Positions 1-11,549 of a DNA stretch of 64,000 nucleotides are shown here, in pieces. The position numbers were made by a program, and so were the translations under genes. The first letter of the stretch is position 1. Every line of letters starts with the position of its first letter. The notes under the pieces were generated by a model that saw only the letters and a list, made by a program, of their open reading frames with translations, was not told where the DNA came from and ran no database searches. The stretch comes from Anadara kagoshimensis (Eukaryota > Mollusca > Bivalvia > Arcoida > Arcidae). The stretch spans positions 22,770,424 to 22,834,423 of the forward strand of contig CM037870.1 of assembly GCA_021292105.1 (NCBI GenBank). Direction: 5' to 3'.

Positions 1-1143
1 CAGCTACTTGACGGTAACCAGAAGCACCTAACTCAGGCTACAATCAAGTACACCTACTTGACGGTAACCAGAACCACCTAACCCAGGCTACAATCAAGTA
101 CCGCTACTTGACGATAGACAGAACCACCTTACACTAGCTACAATCAAGTATAGCTACTTGACGGTAGACAGAACCACCTAACACGGGCTACAATCAAGTA
201 CAACTACCTTACGGTAGATTAACCAACTTACACGGGCTACAATCAATTACAGCTAATTGACGGTACACAGAACCACCTTACACAGGGTACAATCAAGTAT
301 AGCTACTTGACGGTAACCAGAACCACCTTACACAGGCTACAATCAAGTACAGCTAATTGACAGTAGACAGAACTACCCTACACTGGCTACAATCAAGTAC
401 CGCTACTTGACTGTAACCAGGACCGCCTAATACTGACTTCAATCAAGTACAGCTACTTGACGGTAACCAGAACCACCTTACATAGGCTACAATGAAGTAG
501 AGCTACTTTAATGGTGAACCACCTAACATAGGCTTGAATCAAATACAATTACATGACGGTAACCAGACACACCTTACATAGGCTACAATCAATCAGCTAC
601 ATGATGGTAACCAGAACCAAATAACTTTGGCTACAATTAAGTACAGCTACTTGACGGTAACCAGAACTACCTAACTTTGGCTACAATTCAGTACACCTAC
701 TTAACGGTAGACAGAACCACCTTACACAGGCTACAATCAAGTACAGCTACTTAACGGTAACCAGAACCACCTTACACAGACTACAATCAAGTACAGCTAC
801 TTAACGGTAACCAGAACCACCTTACACAGGCTACAATCAAGTACAGCTACTTTACGGTAACCAGAACCACCTAACTTTGGCTACAATTAAGTACACCTAC
901 TTGACGGTAGACAGAACCACCTTACACAGGCTACAATCAAGTACAGCTACTTGACGGTAGACAGAATCACCTTACACGGGCTACAATCAAGTACCGCTAC
1001 TTGACGGTAGAAAGAACCACGTTACACGGGCTACAATCAAGTATAGCTACTTGACGGTAGACAGAACCACCTTACACGGGCTACAATCAAGTACACCTAC
1101 TTTACGGTAACCAGAACCAACTAACTTTTTCTACAATTAAGTA
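1..1143 (+). repeat. 50-bp minisatellite block 1 (left-truncated, T1 end)
   Basis: About 23 monomers, entering mid-monomer at the window edge. The first complete ones match the alpha middle series (agaagc, acccag, gatagac). A run of shortened monomers lies at 510-593. The block closes with the T1 series, and its last monomer ends in ctttttctac. No continuous reading frame exists: a 50-bp period shifts frame every monomer. Confidence 0.95.
510..643 (+). repeat. Shortened-monomer run inside block 1
   Basis: Distances between successive loop starts (510, 546, 594, 644) are 36, 48 and 50 bp, against the usual 50. The stem is altered (gaagtagagctacttt, then aaatacaattacatga, then caatcagctacatga). 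The same run recurs in blocks 6, 7, 8, 9, 11, 15, 16, 17, 19, 21, 23, 24 and 25, so it marks one ancestral module and was not formed separately in each block. Confidence 0.9.
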
Positions 1144-1290
1144 CAGTTATTTGACAGAGAACAGACACTTTAATTAGCTACATCTACTTGATAATAGCCG
1201 GATCCTAAGATGGACAGATTACATTGAAATACAGTTATTTTATCCTCGGGTGAACTGTAGAAAATATCGAGGTTACAGTTATAGCAATGT
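1144..1290 (+). repeat. Decayed monomers at the 5' edge of the spacer
   Basis: The stretch retains three recognisable loop-and-arm remnants: cagttatttgac at 1144, catctacttgat at 1181 and cagttatttta at 1232. A weaker acagttata lies near 1275. Their spacing of 37, 51 and about 44 bp shows that the spacer's left edge is former minisatellite that has drifted. All spacer copies share it. Confidence 0.75.
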
Positions 1291-2155
1291 TAATCCAAAT
1301 CAGAATAGGAAAACTGCTCAGTTTATTAATTTATACAATAAATAGGAACGCGTGATGAATAAGTGTCCTGTTGTCAACAATTAAATTTTCAGTATTTTAG
1401 TCGTATTTTATTGGAAATAAATTAATAAACCAAAATATTAAATCTAGATATTTATATCAAAAAATTAAATTTTAAATACTAAATATAAAATCATTCAAAA
1501 TAGAAATGCTATAATCGTGAAAAGTAACAAAAAAGGTAATGTATCATTTCAAAACACCACAACTAAGTTGGTTTAGGGTCTTATTTAAACACAAGACATT
1601 TCTGACTTTGTCAGTAATTCCTTCTCGTTATCATATAGACGATAGTATCACTCGGGTACAGCAAACACTGTCGCAGTAATCTCCGATGTGAACTGAGAAG
1701 GTGGCTTGATTAGTCAAGTAACGATCTTACGATCTACAATGTCCTTCCGGGGACACCCCTCTCCTAATTCTAGACCCCTGATCAACTTTACTAGCTGTTG
1801 CAGCACCAGTCTTCAATTAACAGGTGACTCTAGCAACAGGCATAGCTAACCTGAAGTCATCTCATATTGATGTTGCCAGAAAGTTTAATAGACCATTAAA
1901 CTAAATTCCAGAGATACTAAGTGTACATATTGTTGATAACAGTAAGCCTAGTACTATCCAAAGGAATAATTCATATATTGGTGTATTGTAAGAACATCGA
2001 CTTACAAAGCACTTCACATCAAGATCATTTATCTTATTTATGCTTCATTTTAAATCATAATATTTTAGTAGATTTTTTTAAAAATCACACTTTTGAAAAC
2101 ATTAACACATAAGAGTTTACAAATAAAATTGTTCTCAAATAACCAAAGAAACTTG
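1144..2155 (+). repeat. 1-kb spacer copy 1
   Basis: 1,012 bp. Carries gattac in its 5' part, as do the other spacers that follow T1 blocks. It lacks about 12 bp (gttgttctgggt) after ccttctcg, present in most copies. The second hairpin has one arm change (TCGCAG instead of TCGGAG). It has the A form of the atttAtct marker and is followed by an alpha block. Confidence 0.95.
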
Positions 2156-2894
2156 CCGGTAACCGGATCCACCTAACACAGGCTACAATCAAGTACACCT
2201 ACTTGACGGTAACCGGAACCACCTAACTCAGGCTACAATCAAGTACAGCTACTTGACGGTAACCAGAAGCACCTAACTCAGGCTACAATCAAGTACACCT
2301 ACTTGACGGTAACCAGAACCACCTAACCCAGGCTACAATCAAGTACCGCTACTTGACGATAGACAGAACCACCTTACACTAGCTACAATCAAGTATAGCT
2401 ACTTGACGGTAGACAGAACCACCTAACACGGGCTACAATCAAGTACAACTACCTTACGGTAGATTAACCAACTTACACGGGCTACAATCAATTACAGCTA
2501 ATTGACGGTACACAGAACCACCTTACACAGGCTACAATCAAGTACAGCTACTTTACGGTAACCAGAACCACCTAACTTTGGCTACAATTAAGTACAGCTA
2601 CTTGACGGTAGACAGAACCACCTAACTTTGGCTACAATTAAGTACACCTACTTGACGGTAGACAGAACCACCTTACACAGGCTACAATCAAGTACAGCTA
2701 CTTGACGGTAGACAGAATCACCTTACACGGGCTACAATCAAGTACCGCTACTTGACGGTAGAAAGAACCACGTTACACGGGCTACAATGAAGTATAGCTA
2801 CTTGACGGTACACAGAACCACCTTACACGGGCTACAATCAAGTACACCTACTTTACGGTAACCAGAACCAACTAACATTGGCTACAATTAAGTA
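2156..2894 (+). repeat. 50-bp minisatellite block 2 (shortest)
   Basis: About 15 monomers, the shortest block. The start is alpha, with one base change making an extra BamHI site (GGATCC, 2165-2170). It jumps from the caattacagctaattg monomer straight to the ctttacgg/ctttgg tail, so the shortened-monomer run and several others are missing relative to block 1. Its final monomer reads aacattggctac, not ctttttctac. Confidence 0.95.
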
Positions 2895-3914
2895 CAGTTA
2901 TTTGACAGAGAACAGACACTTTAATTAGCTACATCTACTTGATAATAGCCGGATCCTAAGATGGACAGATCACATTGAAATACAGTTATTTTATCCTCGG
3001 GTGAACTGTAGAAAATATCGAGGTTACAGTTATAGCAATGTTAATCCAAATCAGAATAGGAAAACTGCTCAGTTTATTAATTTATACAATAAATAGGAAT
3101 GCGTGATGAATAAGTGTCCTGTTGTCAACAATTAAATTTTCAGTATTTTAGTCGTATTTTATTGGAAATAAATTAATAAACCAAAATATTAAATCTAGAT
3201 ATTTATATCAAAAAATTAAATTTTAAATACTAAATATAAAATCATTCAAAATAGAAATGCTATAATCGTGAAAAGTAACAAAAAAGGTAATGTATCATTT
3301 CAAAACACCACAACTAAGTTGGTTTAGGGTCTTATTTAAACACAAGACATTTCTGATTTTGTCAGTAATTCCTTCTCGTGTTGTTCTGGGTGTTATCGTA
3401 GTAGTATCACTCGGGTACAGCAAACACTGTCGGAGTAATCTCCGATGTGAACTGAGAAGGTGGCTTGATTAGTCAAGTAACGATCTTACGATCTACAATG
3501 TCCTTCCGGGGACACCCTCTCCTAATTCTAGACCCTGATCAACTTTACTAGTTAGCTGTTGCAGCACCAGTCTTCAATTAACAGGTGACTCTAGCAACAG
3601 GCATAGCTAACCTGAAGTCATCTCATATTGATGTTGCCAGAAAGTTTAATAGACCATTAAACTAAATTCCAGAGATACTAAGTGTACATATTGTTGATAA
3701 CAGTAAGCCTAGTACTATCCAAAGGAATAATTCATATATTGGTGTATTGTAAGAACCTCGACTTACAAAGCACTTCACATCAAGATCATTTGTCTTATTA
3801 TGCTTCATTTTAAATCATAATATTTTAGTAGATTTTTTAAAAATCACACTTTTGAAAACATTAACACATAAGAGTTTACAAATAAAATTGTTCTCAAATA
3901 AACAAAGAAACTTG
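2895..3914 (+). repeat. 1-kb spacer copy 2 (divergent)
   Basis: 1,020 bp. The MluI site is lost (aatgcgtg). The stretch after gttatc reads gtagtagtatcac, lacking the usual tagacgat, and this opens a 60-codon frame from 3290. It has gttagctg where later copies have only gctg, a trait shared with copy 3. Carries atttGtct and precedes a beta block. Confidence 0.95.
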
Positions 3915-5005
3915 CCGGTAACCGGAACCACCTAACACAGGCTACAATCAAGTACAGCTACTTGACGGTACACAGAACCACCTTACACAGGCTACAATCA
4001 AGTACAGCTACTTGACGGTAACCAGAACCACCTAACACGAGCTACAATCAAGTACAGCTACTTGACGGTAACCAGAACCACCTAACTCAGGCTACAATCA
4101 AGTACAGCTACTTGACGGTAACCAGAACAACCTAACTCAGGCTACAATCAAGTACACCTACTTGACGGTAACCAGAACCACATAACTCAGGCTACAATCA
4201 AGTACACCTACTTGACGGTAACCACAACCACCTAACTCAGGCTACAATCAAGTATAGCTACTTGACGGTAACCAGAACCACCTTACACTGGCTACAATCA
4301 AGTACCGCTACTTGAAGGTAGACAGAACCGCCTTACACGGGCTACAACCAAGTATAGCTACTTGACGGTAACCAGAACCACCTTACACAGGCTACAATCA
4401 ATTACAGCTAATTGACGGTAGACAGAACCACCTTACACAGAGTACAATCAAGTATAGCTACTTGACGGTAACCAGAACCACCTTACACAGGCTACAATCA
4501 AGTACAGCTAATTGACTGTAACCAGGACCACCTAATACTGACTTCAAATAAGTACAGCTACTTGACGGTAACCAGAACCACCTTACACAGACTACAATCA
4601 AGTACAGAAACTTAACGGTAACCAGAACCACCTTACACAGGCTACAATCAAGTACAGCTACTTTACGGTAACCAGAACCACCTAACTTTGGCTACAATTA
4701 AGTACAGCTACTTGACGGTAGACAGAACCACCTAACTTTGGCTACAATTAAGTACACCTACTTGACGGTAGACAGAACCACCTTACACAGGCTACAATCA
4801 AGTACAGCTACTTGACGGTAGACAGAATCACCTTACACGGGCTACAATCAAGTACCGCTACTTGACGGTAGAAAGAACCACGTTACACGGGCTACAATCA
4901 AGTACCGCTACTTGACGGTAGAAAGAACCACCTTACACGGGCTACAATCAAGTACACCTACTTTACGGTAACCAGAAACCAACTAACTTTGGCTACAATT
5001 AAGTA
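3915..5005 (+). repeat. 50-bp minisatellite block 3 (beta start)
   Basis: About 22 monomers. The start is beta. It contains an unusual cagaaacttaacgg monomer near 4597 where the stem is interrupted. The last monomer ends in ctttggctac with a doubled a (agaaacc), unlike blocks 5 onward. Confidence 0.95.
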
Positions 5006-6038
5006 CAGTTATTTGACAGAGAACAGACACTTTAATTAGCTACATCTACTTGATAATAGCCGGATCCTAAGATGGACAGATCACATTGAAATACAGTTAT
5101 TTTATCCTCGGGTGAACTGTAGAAAATATCGAGGTTACAGTTATAGCAATGTTAATCCAAATCAGAATAGGAAAACTGCTCAGTTTATTAATTTATACAA
5201 TAAATAGGAACGCGTGATGAATAAGTGTCCTGTTGTCAACAATTAAATTTTCAGTATTTTAGTCGTATTTTATTGGAAATAAATTAATAAACCAAAATAT
5301 TAAATCTAGATATTTATATCAAAAAATATAATTTTAAATACTAAATATAAAATCATTCAAAATAGAAATGCTATAATCGTGAAAAAGAAACAAAAAAGGT
5401 AATGTATCATTTCAAAACACCACAACTAAGTTGGTTTAGGGTCTTATTTAAACACAAGACATTTCTGACTTTGTCAGTAATTCCTTCTCGTGTTGTTCTG
5501 GGTGTTATCGTATAGAAGATAGTATCACTAGGGTACAGCAAACACTGTCGGAGTAATCTCCGATGTGAACTGAGAAGGTGGCTTGATTAGTCAAGTAACG
5601 ATCTTACGATCTACAATGTCCTTCCGGGGACACCCCTCTCCTAATTCTAGACCCCTGATCAACTTTACTAGTTAGCTGTTGCAGCACCAGTCTTCAATTA
5701 ACAGGTGACTCTAGCAACAGGCATAGCTAACCTGAAGTCATCTCATATTGATGTTGCCAGAAAGTTTAATAGACCATTAAACTAAATTCCAGAGATACTA
5801 AGTGTACATATTGTTGATCTAACAGTAAGCCTAGTACTATCCAAAGGAATAATTCATATATTGGTGTATTGTAAGAACATCGACTTACAAAGCACTTCAC
5901 ATCAAGATCATTTGTCTTATTTATGCTTCATTTTAAATCATAATATTTTAGTAGATTTTTTTAAAAATCACACTTTTGAAAACATTAACACATAAGAGTT
6001 TACAAATAAAATTGTTCTCAAATAACCAAAGAAACTTG
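5006..6038 (+). repeat. 1-kb spacer copy 3 (divergent, longest)
   Basis: 1,033 bp. Private changes include ttgatctaaca (inserted bases), gaaaaagaaacaa, aaatataatttt and cactagggtac. It shares gttagctg with copy 2. Carries atttGtct and precedes a beta block. Confidence 0.95.
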
Positions 6039-7228
6039 CCGGTAACCGGAACCACCTAACACAGGCTACAATTAAGTACAGCTACTTGACGGTACACAGA
6101 ACCATCTTACACAGGCTACAATCAAGTACAGCTACTTGACGGTAACCAGAACCACCTAACACGAGCTACAATCAAGTACAGCTACTTGACGGTAACCAGA
6201 ACCACCTAACTCAGGCTACAATCAAGTACAGCTACTTGACGGTAACCAGAACCACCTAACTCAGGCTACAATCAAGTACACCTACTTGACGGTAACCAGA
6301 ACCACATAACTCAGGCTACAATCAAGTACACCTACTTGACGGTAACCGGAACCACCTAACTCAGGCTACAATCAAGTACAGCTACTTGACGGTAACCAGA
6401 AGCACCTAACTCAGGCTACAATCAAGTACAGCTACTTGACGGTAACCAGAAGCACCTAACTCAGGCTACAATCAAGTACACCTACTTGACGGTAACTAGA
6501 ACCACCTAACTCAGGCTACAATCAAGTACCTCTACTTGACGATAGACAGAACCACCTTACACTAGCTACAATCAAGTATAGCTACTTGACGGTAGACAGA
6601 ACCACCTAACACGGGCTACAATCAAGTACAACTACCTTACGGTAGATAGAACCAACTTACACGGGCTACAATCAAGTACATCTACTTTGCGGTAGACAGA
6701 ACCACCTAACACGGGCTACAACCAAGTATAGCTACTTGACGGTAACCAGAATCACCTTACACAGGCTACAGTCAATTACAGCTAATTGACGGTAGACAGA
6801 ACCACCTAACTTTGGCTACAATTAAGTACAGCTACTTGACGGTAGACAGAACCACCTAACTTTGGCTACAATTAAGTACACCTACTTGACGGTAGACAGA
6901 ACCACCTTACACAGGCTACAATCAAGTACAGCTACTTGACGGTAGACAGAACCACCTAACTTTGGCTACAATTAAGTACACCTACTTGACGGTAGACAGA
7001 ACCACCTTACACAGGCTACAATCAAGTACAGCTACTTGACGGTAGACAGAATCACCTTACACGGGCTACAATCAAGTACCGCTACTTGACGGTAGAAAGA
7101 ACCACGTTACACGGGCTACAATCAAGTATAGCTACTTGACGGTAGACAGAACCACCTTACACGGGCTACAATCAAGTACACCTACTTTACGGTAACCAGA
7201 ACCAACTAACTTTGGCTACAATTAAGTA
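6039..7228 (+). repeat. 50-bp minisatellite block 4 (beta start, T2 end)
   Basis: About 24 monomers. The start is beta with one attaagta stem. The middle contains gatagaaccaac. In the T2 end, a 100-bp pair (ctttgg then cacct/acagg) is repeated around 6860-7020. The last monomer ends ctttggctac, the older form also seen in block 3. Confidence 0.95.
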
Positions 7229-8254
7229 CAGTTATTTGACAGAGAACAGACACTTTAATTAGCTACATCTACTTGATAATAGCCGGATCCTAAGATGGAC
7301 AGATCACATTGAAATACTGTTATTTTATCCTCGGGTGAACTGTAGAAAATATCGAGGTTACAGTTATAGCAATGTTAATCCAAATCAGAATAGGAAAACT
7401 GCTCAGTTTATTAATTTATACAATAAATAGGAACGCGTGATGAATAAGTGTCCTGTTGTCAACAATTAAATTTTCAGTATTTTAGTCGTATTTTATTGGA
7501 AATAAATTAATAAACCAAAATATTAAATCTAGATATTTATATCAAAAAATTAAATTTTAAATACTAAATATAAAATCATTCAAAATAGAAATGCTATAAT
7601 CGTGAAAAGTAACAAAAAAGGTAATGTATCATTTCAAAACACCACAACTAAGTTGGTTTAGGGTCTTATTTAAACACAAGACATTTCTGACTTTGTCAGT
7701 AATTCCTTCTCGTGTTGTTCTGGGTGTTATCATATAGACGATAGTATCACTCGGGTACAGCAAACACTGTCGCAGTAATCTCCGATGTGAACTGAGAAGG
7801 TGGCTTGATTAGTCAAGTAACGATCTTACGATCTACAATGTCCTTCCGGGGACACCCCTCTCCTAATTCTAGACCCCTGATCAACTTTACTAGCTGTTGC
7901 AGCACCAGTCTTCAATTAACAGGTGACTCTAGCAACAGGCATAGCTAACCTGAAGTCATCTCATATTGATGTTGCCAGAAAGTTTAATAGACCATTAAAC
8001 TAAATTCCAGAGATACTAAGTGTACATATTGTTGATAACAGTAAGCCTAGTACTATCCAAAGGAATAATTCATATATTGGTGTATTGTAAGAACATCGAC
8101 TTACAAAGCACTTCACATCAAGATCATTTATCTTATTTATGCTTCATTTTAAATCATAATATTTTAGTAGATTTTTTTAAAAATCACACTTTTGAAAATA
8201 TTAACACATAAGAGTTTACAAATAAAATTGTTCTCAAATAACCAAAGAAACTTG
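7229..8254 (+). repeat. 1-kb spacer copy 4
   Basis: 1,026 bp. Shares TCGCAG with copy 1. It has aaatactgttatt near the 5' end and a private gaaaatatt. Carries atttAtct but precedes a hybrid block start, the only copy where this marker and the block start do not agree cleanly. Confidence 0.95.
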
Positions 8255-9292
8255 CCGGTAACCGGAACCACCTAACACAGGCTACAATCAAGTACACCTA
8301 CTTGACGGTACACAGAACCACCTTACACAGGCTACAATCAAGTACAGCTACTTGACGGTAACCAGAACCACCTAACACGAGCTACCATCAAGTACAGCTA
8401 CCTGACGGTAACCAGAACCACCTAACTCAGGCTACAATCAAGTACAGCTACTTGACGGTAACCAGAACCACCTAACTCAGGCTACAATCAAGTACACCTA
8501 CTTGACGGTAACCAGAACCACATAACTCAGGCTACAATCAAGTACACCTACTTGACGGTAACCGGAACCACCTAACTCAGGCTACAATCAAGTACAGCTA
8601 CTTGACGGTAACCAGAAGCACCTAACTCAGGCTACAATCAAGTACACCTACTTGACGGTAACTAGAACCACCTAACTCAGGCTACAATCAAGTACCTCTA
8701 CTTGACGATAGACAGACCCCTTACACTAGCTACAATCAAGTATAGCTACTTGACGGTAGACAGAACCACCTAACACGGGCTACAATCAAGTACAACTACC
8801 TTACGGTAGATAAAACCAACTTACACGGGCTACAATCAAGTACATCTACTTTACGGTAGACAGAACCACCTAACACGGGCTACAACCAAGTATAGCTACT
8901 TGACGGTAACCAAAATCACCTTACACAGGCTACAGTCAATTACAGCTAATTGACGGTAGACAGAACCACCTAACTTTGGCTACAATTAAGTACAGCTACT
9001 TGACGGTAGACAGAACCACCTAACTTTGGCTACAATTAAGTACACCTACTTGACGGTAGACAGAACCACCTTACACAGGCTACAATCAAGTACAGCTACT
9101 TGACGGTAGACAGAATCACCTTACACGGGCTACAATCAAGTACCGCTACTTGACGGTAGAAAGAACCACGTTACACGGGCTACAATCAAGTATAGCTACT
9201 TGACGGTAGACAGAACCACCTTACACGGGCTACAATCAAGTACACCTACTTTACGATAACCAGAACCAACTAACTTTTTCTACAATTAAGTA
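8255..9292 (+). repeat. 50-bp minisatellite block 5 (hybrid start, T2 end)
   Basis: About 21 monomers. The second monomer is alpha-like (cacct), but the next half is beta-like (gtacacag), marking a crossover in the first 60 bp. Carries gataaaaccaac. One monomer is shortened near 8710 (gacagacccctta). From here on every block ends in ctttttctac. Confidence 0.95.
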
Positions 9293-10317
9293 CAGTTATT
9301 TGACAGAGAACAGACACTTTAATTAGCTACATCTACTTGATAATAGCCGGATCCTAAGATGGACAGATCACATTGAAATACAGTTATTTTATCCTCGGTG
9401 AACTGTAGAAAATATCGAGGTTACAGTTATAGCAATGTTAATCCAAATCAGAATAGGAAAACTGCTCAGTTTATTAATTTATACAATAAATAGGAACGCG
9501 TGATGAATAAGTGTCCTGTTGTCAACAATTAAATTTTCAGTATTTTAGTCGTATTTTATTGGAAATAAATTAATAAACCAAAATATTAAATCTAGATATT
9601 TATATCAAAAAATTAAATTTTAAATACTAAATATAAAATCATTCAAAATAGAAATGCTATAATCGTGAAAAGTAACAACAAAGGTAATGTATCATTTCAA
9701 AACACCACAACTAAGTTGGTTTAGGGTCTTATTTAAACACAAGACATTTCTGACTTTGTCAGTAATTCCTTCTCGTGTTGTTCTGGGTGTTATCATATAG
9801 ACGATAGTATCACTCGGGTACAGCAAACACTGTCGGAGTAATCTCCGATGTGAACTGAGAAGGTGGCTTGATTAGTCAAGTAACGATCTTACGATCTACA
9901 ATGTCCTTCCGGGGACACCCCTCTCCTAATTCTAGACCCCTGATCAACTTTACTAGCTGTTGCAGCACCAGTCTTCAATTAACAGGTGACTCTAGCAACA
10001 GGCATAGCTAACCTGAAGTCATCTCATATTGATGTTGCCAGAAAGTTTAATAGACCATTAAACTAAATTCCAGAGATACTAAGTGTACATATTGTTGATA
10101 ACAGTAAGCCTAGTACTATCCAAAGGAATAATTCATATATTGGTGTATTGTAAGAACATCGACTTACAAAGCACTTCACATCAAGATCATTTGTCTTATT
10201 TATGCTTCATTTTAAATCATAATATTTTAGTAGATTTTTTTAAAAATCACACTTTTGAAAACATTAACACATAAGAGTTTACAAATAAAATTGTTCTCAA
10301 ATAACCAAAGAAACTTG
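9293..10317 (+). repeat. 1-kb spacer copy 5
   Basis: 1,025 bp. First copy with the aacaaCaaagg variant. One g is missing in cctcggtgaac. Hairpin arms are intact. Carries atttGtct and precedes a beta start. Confidence 0.95.
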
Positions 10318-11549
10318 CCGGTAACCGGAACCACCTAACACAGGCTACAATCAAGTACAGCTACTTGACGGTACACAGAACCACCTACACAGGCTACAAT
10401 CAAGTACAGCTACTTGACGGTAACCAGAACCACCTAACACGAGCTACAATCAAGTACAGCTACCTGACGGTAACCAGAACCACCTAACCCAGGCTACAAT
10501 CAAGTACCGCTACTTGACGATAGACAGAACCACCTTACACTAGCTACAATCAAGTATAGCTACTTGACGGTAGACAGAACCACCTAACACGGACTACAAT
10601 CAAGTACAACTACCTTACGGTAGATTAACCAACTTACACGGGCTACAATCAATTACAGCTAATTGACGGTACACAGAACCACCTTACACAGGGTACAATC
10701 AAGTATAGCTACTTGACGGTAACCAGAACCACCTTACACAGGCTACAATCAAGTACAGCTAATTGACAGTAGACAGAACTACCCTACACTGGCTACAATC
10801 AAGTACCGCTACTTGACTGTAACCAGGACCGCCTAATACTGACTTCAATCAAGTACAGCTACTTGACGGTAACCAGAACCACCTTACATAGGCTACAATG
10901 AAGTAGAGCTACTTTAATGGTGAACCACCTAACATAGGCTTGAATCAAATACAATTACATGACGGTAACCAGACACACCTTACATAGGCTACAATCAATC
11001 AGCTACATGATGGTAACCAGAACCAAATAACTTTGGCTACAATTAAGTACAGCTACTTGACGGTAACCAGAACTACCTAACTTTGGCTACAATTCAGTAC
11101 ACCTACTTAACGGTAGACAGAACCACCTTACACAGGCTACAATCAAGTACAGCTACTTAACGGTAACCAGAACCACCTTACACAGACTACAATCAAGTAC
11201 AGCTACTTAACGGTAACCAGAACCACCTTACACAGGCTACAATCAAGTACAGCTACTTTACGGTAACCAGAACCACCTAACTTTGGCTACAATTAAGTAC
11301 ACCTACTTGACGGTAGACAGAACCACCTTACACAGGCTACAATCAAGTACAGCTACTTGACGGTAGACAGAATCACCTTACACGGGCTACAATCAAGTAC
11401 CGCTACTTGACGGTAGAAAGAACCACGTTACACGGGCTACAATCAAGTATAGCTACTTGACGGTAGACAGAACCACCTTACACGGGCTACAATCAAGTAC
11501 ACCTACTTTACGGTAACCAGAACCAACTAACTTTTTCTACAATTAAGTA
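10318..11549 (+). repeat. 50-bp minisatellite block 6 (beta start, T1 end)
   Basis: About 25 monomers. After a beta start and the cctgacgg monomer it switches to the acccag alpha middle at about 10,485. It then follows the block 1 series monomer for monomer, including the shortened run, to a T1 end. Confidence 0.95.

Noticed and set aside
1-1143. CRISPR array
   Set aside because: Repeats are contiguous 50-bp units with no unique spacers between them, repeat variants are graded, and no cas-like gene is present.
1921-2112. 63-codon open frame repeated in about 20 spacers (84 codons in copies 13 and 21)
   Set aside because: It has no ATG: it begins at GTG directly after an in-frame stop and contains no internal Met. 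It is broken by indels in copies 2, 3 and 6, and its conservation is no greater than that of the surrounding spacer. The two common variants in it are synonymous, but two sites are not evidence of selection.
2169-2183. Telomere-like cctaac motif in each monomer
   Set aside because: A single cctaac per 50 bp with variable flanks is not a telomeric tract; no consecutive units occur.
3290-3472. 60-codon ATG frame in spacer 2
   Set aside because: The same ATG gives only about 37 codons in most other copies, ending at atatag. The longer form results from a private change in copy 2. No domain, signal or coding bias is visible.
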